A stretch of DNA of 64,000 nucleotides, taken from contig JARBJD010000180.1 of NCBI GenBank assembly GCA_033064195.1, forward strand, positions 62,001 to 126,000. Direction: 5' to 3'. The notes beneath the pieces were generated by a model. The model saw only the letters and a program-made list of their open reading frames with translations, was not told the origin of the DNA and did not search any database. Positions 11,447 through 20,635 of this stretch are shown in pieces. Each line of letters opens with the position of its first letter. The stretch's first letter is position 1. The stretch is from Blattamonas nauphoetae (taxonomy: Eukaryota > Preaxostyla > Oxymonadida). Position numbers and translations under genes: made by a program.

Positions 11447-14400
11447 TAGTGCCCGGATAAACCCGCACAAAATACAAAAACCCGCACAAATTCTAGTTTT
11501 GAGAAATCAAGTTGAAATAATTGCACTGATCTTGAAATTTGCATTTTTATCTCACCACATCACAAATTACATGAGGGTTCATCACTAATATTTTAATGGT
11601 TTTGATCTGAATTGAATTCTTTAAAAAATTGGTAAATTGAATTGAAACAGTGTTTGAAATGTAGAAACAATGGCGAAAAGAAATATTCAATGCGTGGTGC
11701 TCAGATATAGGTGTTTCCCGATGATCCCTCGCACCTCCATGTTCCGCACAAGATCGACGTTCTCCTCCACCCTTGCTTCACGTTCAGTCGTCCTCCCTGC
11801 TCCAAATGTTGAGCTGTTCGATAGTGTTGGATTTTAAATCGCAGGTGATGCGAGATGATACCTTTCAGTGCTTCTGTCCCGTTCGCCACTGTCGTCGAGA
11901 GGGATTTGATGGGACAATAAAGGCGAAGAAGGCGACACAAGCGAGGAAAAATGCGACGATGAACGAGATGATGAGGAGAATTTGGAATTCGCTGATTGTC
12001 TTTGTCATCTCGCTGATAACAGCTTCGAGGAGCATTTTGAACCCGCCACGCAGATCGTACACGAGGAGAGAACCCATGATCTGAGAGGAGAGGACACAAC
12101 GCGAGAGAAAGGGGGATCAGAAGGAGGAGAGTGGAGAGCATACCTGGACGTTCTCGTTGCTGAGCGGCATCCCGTTGTAGGGATTCGGTGCTGTAGCAAT
12201 CATGCGGGCTGCCTCAATGTGCTTCAGGATGAGTGCCTGCAGTCCGCTGAAGTTTCCTGTTAGTCCATAAATCCGAATTTCCACTGCACAATCGGCAGGA
12301 TCGTAGGGCATGGATTCAGTTGACTGGGAGAGTGATGAAAATAGCGTGTGATGAGAGAGAAATGAGATCGATGTAAGAAAGCGGACAGAACGAAGTGAAG
12401 ATCGCATGGAGGAGTCAAACCTCGAACATCAGTGCGTTGACCGAGCTGCCATTCTTCATCGTTGGTTCAATGGACAATGTGTCGAAGATTTGGTCGCCAG
12501 TCGGGATGACGTTTTGGGAGGAGGAACCCTGAAAACGAGTGAAAAGAGAGACGGAGAGATGGGTGGAGGAAATGGGTTGTTAGAAGCGGAAGGGAGGATA
12601 CCTCACTCGCGAGTAGTGCCTTCATATGGCATATGTCGGATGAGATGTGTCTGCTGTCGATCCACTGTCCTTCTGCTCCGCCACGACACACTGTGAGAGG
12701 AGAAAGACGAGGAGATGAGGAGGAAAGGCAAATGAGTTGAGAATGTGAGCACACCGCCAACAATTTGGATGATTCCAATCACAACGCGGACGGAGAAAGA
12801 GTTTGGGACGAAGTTTGACATTTTGTTGAGCAGATCAATCTGTTGCGGTGTCAGATCGTTTCTGCCCTTCTTCTTTTTATTTTCTTTCTCTTCCTCTTCA
12901 GCCTCTCTCTTCGCTTTCAGCGATTTTGTCTCTACCTTCTCGCCGTCTTTCAGCTCGTTCTTCTTCTCATTCTCGTCTTCTTCGTTCTCCTCATCGTCCT
13001 GATTCTTCTTTCCCATCATTTCTGCAATCTGCATCATCGCAATCATCTGTGGGTTCATTCCTTGTGAGATCAGCATCATTTTCATTGTCTCATCGTCGTT
13101 CACCTGCCCTCGTTCAGTGTTTAGCTCCAGCTCCTCATCGGTTACTTCTGTTTCATCCAGCCGAAGCTTCAGTTTGAGGACGTCATCCTCGCGGGCAGTT
13201 GCGATTTAGAATAAAACTTCTCTTCGCTCTCGCTTGAGTTTGTTGATGGTCTGCACATACTGCACAATCAGGACGATGAGATGGTGTACAACCGAGGCTC
13301 CTCCAACCGCGATGTCGACGTACTGCACGGCCAACGACTGTTGTTCGGAGTTGGCACTGGTCCGTTCTTAATCACGAAGTAGAGCTGGGCAGGGAGGCCA
13401 GGCCATTCCACAGTGTTCCAGAATCCTTCGTTGATAATGATGAGAGCAGCTACGTTGGCGATGTTGTTGACCAGGTCAATCAGGTTCATGTTCACGACTT
13501 GCGTCTGTCACACGCATCGTAGAGGCGGATCCGAACTTGATCTCATTGGAGGACGGGATGATGATGGGGATGTCTTCGAATTCCATCGTCGAAAATTAAT
13601 GCGTCGCCGAAGCTTCCTGGGACACTTCGTCCAGTCCCTCGAGGAGCGTGGTTGCTCTCCTCTCGAACACTTTGTTGATGAGACTGGTGCTGGCCATGAA
13701 GGTCACGTTCATGGATTCCAGCTGAGCTTCTGTGTATTGTGAAGTGGCTGACATGGTCGGTGGTGACACTGCACGCTGTGAACGTTATCAGCACAACCAC
13801 AAAAACATCGCCACCATGGTCCCGACAATCACAATCCCCGACATGATCACAATGTGGATGAACAGAGGCAGGAGCGCTGTCTTGTCTCGTCCAACTGGAG
13901 AGTGGCGCCAGAGTCGTTCCTGTTCTTCTTCTTTTTCTGTTGCCCACTCGACCGTCCAGCAATGCTCGACAGCTTGCTTCCTCCACTCACTCTGCTCATC
14001 GTCTCGGTCAGTGTCGTGTCCTCTTCGATGATGTTTGCTTCTGTGAACATCAGCATGGTTGTGTCGTCGTCTCTGTAGATGTCTCTCAGCAGTGCCCCGT
14101 ATCCTCTGATCACCTGCGCACTGTTTGGGTACTGGCGAAGGAGCAGCTGGTAAACATCTCGCGAGTCACGCTCGAATCCGATTGCCTTGTCCAAGAAGAG
14201 CATGATTCGGTCCAAATCCATGTTTTCTTTGGAGAGGAGCAGATACGCTTGTTGGAGGTAGGTGCGGGACATGTCGTGTGCTTTCGTAGCTTTTGCAAAG
14301 ATCAGTTTGAATGACACACCCTGTGAATTCTGCCCGCCCTGTGCACTTGTCTTTCGTTCCATATCTCGCATCAGCGCAAACACAACCCATCGCTCGTGCA

Positions 14401-15930
14401 AAGAAGGCACACACTGGTTGGTTGTTCAGAGGCAGTCGCCCATCTTCATCTGGCTGTTGGTTTGGAAAGATAGAAGAAAGCTGAGCAGATCCAAAGCTCG
14501 CATGAAGAGAGCATCTTCTTCTGAGCACTGCACAGGATCTGATCGGCAAGAGAAATGCACTCTCTGTTCTTCCTGCATTCTTTCTCGGTCAAGAACTTGA
14601 TTGCTTCTTGCACCTGCCTTGCGTTGGTGTATTTCGGCACTTTTCGATTCACTTGCTCGCTCAGCAACTTTGACTGGACAGACTGTCCTGTCATACGCAC
14701 TCATGTTTGGCTGATAAGAGGCAGACGGCGTCGGCTCGGCTGGGCATTAACCGAATACCTTCCTTGTTATCGCCGATCTTCATTTTGTCTTGGATGAGAG
14801 AGAGGAGTGCGGTGAAGATGACGATGGCAGATTGGTGGCGAAGAGAGGTGCGTAATTGAAGTGTCAAATGCAAATTTGGCTCGGGTCAGGACTGTCTGCG
14901 TAGTCCACGAGACGATGGCTGAATGTTCGTGTGCACTCGTGAGCCCACAGTCGGATCACGCCAACTTTGTTGATCTGGTTCCTGTTGGCACGGTAGAGGC
15001 TGCCGATGATGTTACTAATGTCATTCAGATCGAATCGGATGTGCAATTATGCTAGGAGGTAACGGAGCTCAGCCACAACCTGTTTGTACACGTTCAGAGT
15101 ACCCTTCCTCGTTTGTGCGAGAGTTCCGTCCTTGGTGGATTTCATAAAAGATGAATCGATCGAGATCAACCGTCTTCGTCTGGTAACTTTCATGGACTTT
15201 ATCAGCGAACATGGATCGAAATCAAGATTCGTTGGTGCGGTGCTCAGCGAGGAACAATTCCAACAGCTCCAGTTGATGACAGTTGTTCCGACTTGTTTTC
15301 TGGAAAGGACGAGATGAGGGGCGTGCCTGTTTGGGGTAAAAAGCTGACCTGCGTGACTGACGAACTGGCATCAGCTGATGAGTCTGTCGATGCCATTTAA
15401 AAGCGAGGAAATGATTATTTCGAGCTGGAACGCAATTTTGGTGAGGCTGAGTGTGGATGATCCGATGATGGCATACAATGAATGATCAACTGCCCTTGCT
15501 CCAGTTGGCTCGTCTGTGTTGATGTACTTGTCGAGTTGGGCATTCATCGTCAGAGGATGGAAGAGTGAGATAAAGGATCATTGTGAAAAACAGTGGAGAG
15601 AATGTGATTTGGACGCGAGTCGTTGCGCGGTTGAAGTGTCATCCGAGGAAACGAGGTGAGGCCATATTATCTATCAGAACTGATTGAAGTCGAAGAACAA
15701 CTCTTGGGGGATGATGTTGTGTTGGCCGCGAAGTGCTGAGTCGCACTCCTCGAGTGTTCGGCACAAAACAGACCCACTTTTTGATTTTGATCCACCTCCG
15801 TTTTAATCAGTTTTGAGTAACTAGGTTTAAAAAGTGAAAATCTGAAATGGAAAGAATTATTTCATAATGGTTATCAACATTTTGGATTTTGTGCGGGTTT
15901 ATGGATAAAAGCGGGTTTTTGAGGGCACTA
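11447..15930. mobile_element. Third-level TIR element carrying captured gene DNA
   Basis: The ends are TAGTGCCC... at 11447 and its complement GGGCACTA ending at 15930, with TTA on both sides (11444-11446, 15931-15933) as a 3-bp target duplication. Both subterminal regions contain AAACCCGCACAAAAT-type repeats in inverted orientation. A 3-bp TWA duplication is typical of PIF/Harbinger elements, but no transposase is visible, so the superfamily is an inference. The cargo is a minus-strand TmcB-like gene fragment with introns, like Pack-type elements of plants. Confidence 0.75.
11700..15551 (-). pseudogene. TmcB-like membrane protein gene fragment carried by the TIR element
   Basis: Minus-strand frames together resemble the TmcB/TmcC (tiny macrocysts) family of protist membrane proteins. 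The best conserved stretch is at 13.85-14.4 kb, with DRDSRDVYQLLLRQYPNSAQ then VIRGYGALLRDIYRDDDT, followed by a hydrophobic helix read from 13.8 kb (HIVIMSGIVIVGTMVAMFLW). Downstream exons keep introns, for example a roughly 65-nt GT-AG intron between SNENVQ and IMGSLLVYDLRGG, with another membrane segment (LLIISFIVAFFLACVAFFAF). The N-terminal side begins near 15551 (MNAQLDKYINTDEP). Frame changes and stops occur across the region, so it is not expressible as one protein. Retained introns show DNA-level capture rather than retroposition. Family name confidence is moderate. Confidence 0.65.
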
Positions 15931-16227
15931 TTATGTGATTCTTTCGACCTTAAATTCACGCATACAATATCACTCCGCCATTTATTGAACTTCTATGTCT
16001 TCACTAGACTAATCTAACATTATTCGGTGAAAATGGTGTGATCTGACCCTTTGACAACAACTCAAGCACTTATCAGTTGGTTTCGATGGGTTGGCAACTT
16101 AAAATGAACACGAAGAAAGGGGAGATCATCATTCCACCAAGTATTTTATCCACAGTATGCACTATTTCCTTCTCAGATTACTCATATACACCAAACTTCA
16201 TCATAAAATCATGGGTACCTCAATTTT

Positions 16228-16379
16228 CAGGGGAAAAACTCAATCACCGGGGAGAATCTCAGTTACAGGGGAGGATCTCAATCTCAGGGGAGGATCTCAA
16301 ACACAGGGGAAAAACTCAGTCACAGGGGAAAATCTCAGTCACAGGGGAAAATCTCGGGCCACAGGGGAAGAATGTCACA
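16228..16379 (+). repeat. 19-bp tandem repeat, eight units, left arm
   Basis: Units follow the pattern CAGGGGAAAA[A/T]CTCAGTCA with small changes (19 bp each). The right arm has about ten such units (20321-20505). There are no unique spacers between units, so this is a satellite-like array inside the transposon arm. Confidence 0.9.
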
Positions 16380-16410
16380 TACCATAAGGATTGAAGAAGA
16401 ATGAAATTTT

Positions 16411-16491
16411 GATCATGAGTGGTTTAGTGGTCACGACTGCGGACTTTGAGACGGCGGACCCAGGTTCGATTCCAATCATCAACTTTTTTTT
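16411..16491 (+). ncRNA. tRNA-like Pol III module (SINE-like), left arm
   Basis: TGGTTTAGTGG at 16420-16430 fits the Pol III A-box consensus and GGTTCGATTCC at 16463-16473 fits the B-box. Eight T residues follow at 16484-16491. The middle can be drawn with an anticodon-like loop CTTTGAG (UUG, Gln-like), but the acceptor ends do not pair and the T and anticodon stems are weak. It is therefore tRNA-derived rather than a working tRNA. The same module is in the right arm. Confidence 0.55.
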
Positions 16492-16618
16492 AACTTTTTT
16501 GATCTTCCTGCATTTCTCACTTATATGTTACATTCTCTTCATTTAATAACATTTCAATACTTGAAATGAAACCAAAGCAGATTTTTATGAAGATCTCACC
16601 CAATTCATCTCAACTCCC

Positions 16619-17960
16619 GTGATCGCTCTCACTGTAGTTTACGTATTCGCTGATCTGGAGAAGTCTAAAGGAAAAGAAGACGAAGGCGTGGAGCACAATT
16701 TGGAGATGATGTTACTGTCTGGAGGAGAACAGCCGACATCTGACGATCTTCCTCGCAGGACCGATCCCGCTCGTTTTGAGTCAGATCGAGTGAATCGAAA
16801 CAGTTTGCCTTCATCATCTTGCTCTTTATCTTTCTTCCCGATTCATCATTTTCTTTTCTTAACCTCATTCTCTCAAAACTTTCCAGATCTGTTTTCCTAT
16901 CTTGTTTATTCGGTTGCTCTCGTACTGTTCAAAATCCGACAGAAGATCTTCCGTTCTCATTCACAGGCACAACAAACTTTCACCGATTCTCGCATCCTGG
17001 AATTCAATTGCTGATGAACATGATTGACGACATCAAAAACACAAAATGCAGTTTCTCGCATCCTCCAAGCGTGTTGGGAGGAGTGAATGCGATTGTTCGT
17101 GTTTTTTTGAGTTTATCTTCAGTCAGAAAGAATGGAGAGACATATAGATGAGAATCTGATTCAGCTTTTTCTTCGAAGATCTTCCTTGTCGTTACCAGGT
17201 ATGATCTTTTCTGTTCGAATCACCAATTCTGTCATCTTCTGCAGTTTGAAGATCTTTTGGGGGAAGATGCAAACGGACTGCTCCACATTCCTCAGACACG
17301 CCCTGGACGTTCGCTCAAGGAAACGATCAGAGTCTACCCTGTTTTGTTTGATAATCTCCCAGAAACTGCCGAAGGAGCAGCAACAAGGCATTGACATTCG
17401 AATACAGTCGAAATATCAGCATTCACGCGACTCGGTTTGCCAATATTATCTCGCACATGATTTCATCTCTTTTTTGCCTCTTCCTCACTCAGGAACAAGC
17501 CGACGTGGTCATTGTCACTCTTCCCGCCGACACCGTCCTTCCTGTCCCTCTCACATTCCCCCATCCACACACAGCTCACTCTCCCGTCGCGACGAAAGTA
17601 CACCCCGTTGCCCATCAAGAAGACACTAGAAGAGTAATGATAACCAAACGTCGTCAAAACCAGCACTGCTCACCGCAATCTCCAACTCTTATTGTGCCTT
17701 TTCGCTTGTTTGCACACAGTCGTTGCCTTCGTACACACACCACCTCGTCTTCGTCCTCGCGGAGAGTGACACAGAAGGCAAGAAGCACACACTCTACTTC
17801 ACTCGCTGTGTGGGAGAGCAGGGCTGGCAGAGAGAGAGTTGCCTGAGTATTTTGAGGAAGTGTCCGAACTTTTGAAGCGATTGTGTGAAGTTAAGTGTGG
17901 AGGAGGAGAAAAGAGTGAAGATTGCGATGAACTCGGAGGGGGAGAGTGATAAGGACTGAA
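16619..17960 (+). pseudogene. Relic of an unidentified spliced gene inside the outer element
   Basis: Short plus-strand frames look like exons of one gene: VYVFADLEKSKGKEDEGVEH at 16.64 kb (also in the right arm), FSYLVYSVALVLFKIRQKIF near 16.9 kb, NMIDDIKNTKCSFSHPPSVL near 17.0 kb, and VVAFVHTHHLVFVLAESDTE with KKHTLYFTRCVGEQGWQRES at 17.7-17.8 kb. AG-ended pyrimidine tracts precede several of them. I cannot assign a family. That part of it lies inside a duplicated arm suggests capture by the element. Confidence 0.4.
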
Positions 17961-18059
17961 AATGAAACGATGTCGTGATGCATTCATTCGATTTGATTCT
18001 CTTTTTCGTTCATTTGCAAAATTTGGCGTGAATTGTCCACTTTGCTTGTGAGTGATTGA

Positions 18060-18960
18060 CAGGGGTTTTGGAACCGGAGGATTTTATGGGTAAAACAGTG
18101 ATCTCGGAGGCAGAGGAAGTTCACTTTTCGCCACTCTGACGCTCTGGGTGATTCTTTTTTGAAAATAAAAAAAATACCAAATTCTACTTCGAAGAAATGG
18201 CGACTAAATCACAGAGAAGGTTGAAAACCTCTTATTGAGCAAATGCGGAGCTGATCATTTTTGCTCATTTTCTTCATTTTTAAAAGTGTGAACTGGAAAA
18301 ACAACTATCAGATTCAATATTCAATTCTCCACCTCTACCATTGTTTTTCCTCCATTTCCATCAACTCTCCCCGTTGTCAATGAAATCCTCGGCGAACAAC
18401 ACTCTCGAACGAGTGTTAGTTGATCAGGGACACGGAAGTGATATTCGACTTTGTCAGCCGAACTGAAGTTTTCTGGAAGATATTAAAACAGAAATTTGGA
18501 TTTTTACTTGGATTATCATCGATAGCCATCCCGGAATGTCGTCATCTGAATCAGATGGTCGGATCTCGTCATGGAAAAGAACACGATCTCCAAATATCCC
18601 ATTTTGAAACATATACTCGTTCTTGATTCTATATCTTCCGTCAAAATAGGACCTATTACATCTGTCTGCACTTTGAAAAAAACTGGCAATAATTCTATAT
18701 CAAAGCACATTATCGGCAGAAAATCTCCAAAGTTTGATGAGAAATCGCCACATTTTGCGAATAGTCCAATGTGAATACAATCTACAGCAATCTGGGTGAC
18801 ATTTGCACTGGAATCTAAAACGGACCCCAAAACTAGACAATTGAGTAATCACTATTTTCTCTTCATTTTTACGGTTTTTTGTTTCGTTCCATTTCAAAAT
18901 GAGATATCTCGTTTTCCATATTTATTTATTTAAGGCTGGCCTCCGGTTCCAAAACCCCTG
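18060..18960. mobile_element. hAT-type non-autonomous element
   Basis: A 901-bp insert with terminal inverted repeats CAGGGGTTTTGGAACCGGAG at both ends and a perfect 8-bp target duplication GTGATTGA at 18052-18059 and 18961-18968. The 8-bp duplication and CA-starting ends are diagnostic of the hAT superfamily. The interior has short AT-rich frames only (for example 18516-18830 minus), with no recognisable transposase, so it depends on a source elsewhere. Confidence 0.9.
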
Positions 18961-19127
18961 GTGATTGATCACGCGCAATCTCTTCATTTCCTCTCCTGAT
19001 TAGAGAAACCAACTGAAAGAAGGATAGTGCATGTTCAATAATCTGTCGATACTTTCATGTTCTTGATGAAATGTGATTAAAGCCCTCCAAAACGAACGAT
19101 CGTCCACGAGCGAGGAACATCATGGAC

Positions 19128-19421
19128 CTACTCCTCCTTTGTCCGAACCTTTAAGCAATCTCCCCTCTTTTTCGATGTTTCATCCCTTTTTCTACGTTTC
19201 GGATCCTTCCAGCCGTATTGTCGCTCGTCATGGGCAGATTCGTCGCTGATTGCTTCAGCGAGATGAGTGTCGGACTTTGACATCATTGCGGGGATTAAGA
19301 AGCCTTGCACAACTTCCGCGATTGTTGGAGTGAAACAGCACTCATCTAAGTATTTCAAATAACACTCAAAGATAGATTTGATCCATTGTTCTTCGAGGAG
19401 AGGGGGATCGTTTTGTATCAC
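19128..19421 (-). pseudogene. Short relic frame of unknown origin
   Basis: A 97-residue minus-strand frame with coding-like composition (EEQWIKSIFECYLKYLDECC, then TPTIAEVVQGFLIPAMMSKS). It lies in the core of the outer element and has no start or partner exon that I can join with confidence. The rest of 18.97-19.85 kb holds nothing else I can support. Confidence 0.3.
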
Positions 19422-20202
19422 TGACGGGACACTAAATTCTGCCGAAATGAAGCGTGGATTGTTCTTAGGTGTTATTTGTGACAGAAATCACAATGTTCAA
19501 ATCAATTTCATGGATCTTGGAAGATCCTTGTGTTGTATGGGAGAAATTGAGAGAGCATGGCGGAATATCTGACAGCAGATGGTTCAGCTGCAGAAATGAA
19601 GAGGTTAAGATGAGATTGTCAAAGAGCTGGGAGCAGTGTTTTGCCCATGCTCACACTAACATTGAGGATGGTGAATGGTTGGAGAGGAGACGATGTTCAC
19701 GAGATTGATGTCCTCAGTTGATTTCAAGTTGCCGATAATGAAGGATAGAGTTGAACATTTCCGCCTTTAAATGAACGAGGAAGAAACAAATGATACAGAA
19801 AGAAGATCAGACGAGAAAACGAAAGATATGCAAAGAAGAGACACATAATGAATCGGGAAGATAGATAAAGAGCAAGATGATGAAGGCAAACTGTTTCGAT
19901 TCACTCGATCTGACTCAAAACGAGCGGGATCGGTCCTGCGAGGAAGATCGTCAGATGTCGGCTGTTCTCCTCCAGACAGTAACATCATCTCCAAATTGTG
20001 CTCCACGCCTTCGTCTTCTTTTCCTTTAGACTTCTCCAGATCAGCGAATACGTAAACTACAGTGAGAGCGATCACGGGAGTTGAGATGAATTGGGTGAGA
20101 TCTTCATAAAAATCTGCTTTGGTTTCATTTCAAGTATTGAAATGTTATTAAATGAAGAGAATGTAACATATAAGTGAGAAATGCAGGAAGATCAAAAAAG
20201 TT

Positions 20203-20283
20203 AAAAAAAAGTTGATGATAGGAATCGAACCTGGGTCCGCCGTCTCAAAGTCCGCAGTCGTGACCACTAAACCACTCATGATC
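20203..20283 (-). ncRNA. tRNA-like Pol III module, right arm
   Basis: Reverse-strand copy of the module at 16411-16491, with the same A-box and B-box (B-box complement at 20221-20231) and a run of eight A on the plus strand at 20203-20210, which is a T-run terminator on the coding strand. One base in the T-stem differs from the left copy and improves pairing slightly. Confidence 0.5.
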
Positions 20284-20520
20284 AAAATTTCATTCTTCTT
20301 CAATCCTTATGGTATGTGACATTCTTCCCCTGTGGCCCGAGATTTTCCCCTGTGACTGAGATTTTCCCCTGTGACTGAGTTTTTCCCCTGTGTTTGAGAT
20401 TTTCCCCTGTGACTGAGTTTTTCCCCTGTGTTTGAGATCCTCCCCTGAGATTGAGATCCTCCCCTGTAACTGAGATTCTCCCCGGTGATTGAGTTTTTCC
20501 CCTAAGAATTGAGACACCCT

Positions 20521-20635
20521 AAAATCATAGCAACACGTGAAGTGATTCACCTTTCACGGAATCTGAAAACGGACTGAAATTGGAGGATCAGAAGGCTCTT
20601 CTCCTAAGTGTCACTTCACGTGTTGCTATGATTTT
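20521..20635. mobile_element. 115-bp hairpin element in the right arm only
   Basis: The ends are perfect 24-bp inverted repeats starting AAAATCATAGCAACACGTGA. The left arm, otherwise equal, has no such sequence at this point, so this is a later insertion (MITE-like) or a fold-back element. The interior of about 67 bp has no coding capacity. Confidence 0.7.

Larger units (their letters stand above)
11274..16071. mobile_element. Second-level TIR element nested in the outer element
   Basis: The left end begins ACGTGCT...TCAAAGGGTTAGATCA and the right end, read on the other strand, AAGTGCT...TCAAAGGGTCAGATCA. These are imperfect inverted repeats of about 40 bp. It is flanked by AT on both sides (11272-11273 and 16072-16073). 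Removing it joins GGTAAT to CAGTTGG, which is exactly the sequence of the outer element's right arm in the same position. That makes the boundary secure. Most of its length is a further nested element. Confidence 0.75.
16074..16847 (+). repeat. Left long inverted arm of the outer element
   Basis: This arm repeats, in opposite orientation and nearly base for base, the sequence at 19849-20766. It contains 19-bp tandem repeats, a tRNA-like module with a T-run, and a segment translating as VYVFADLEKSKGKEDEGVEH in both copies. Differences are the tandem copy number (8 versus 10) and a hairpin insertion present only in the right arm. Confidence 0.9.

Noticed and set aside
12745-13177. Plus-strand hydrophobic frames at 12.7-13.2 kb
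   Set aside because: They are the complement of a Lys/Glu-rich minus-strand exon of the TmcB-like fragment.
16228-16379. CRISPR-like short repeats
   Set aside because: The 19-bp units are directly adjacent with no unique spacers, lie in a eukaryotic transposon arm and have no cas genes nearby.
16411-16491. A functional tRNA-Gln gene
   Set aside because: A- and B-boxes are perfect but the acceptor ends do not pair and two stems are weak; it occurs twice inside transposon arms, so it is tRNA-derived at most.
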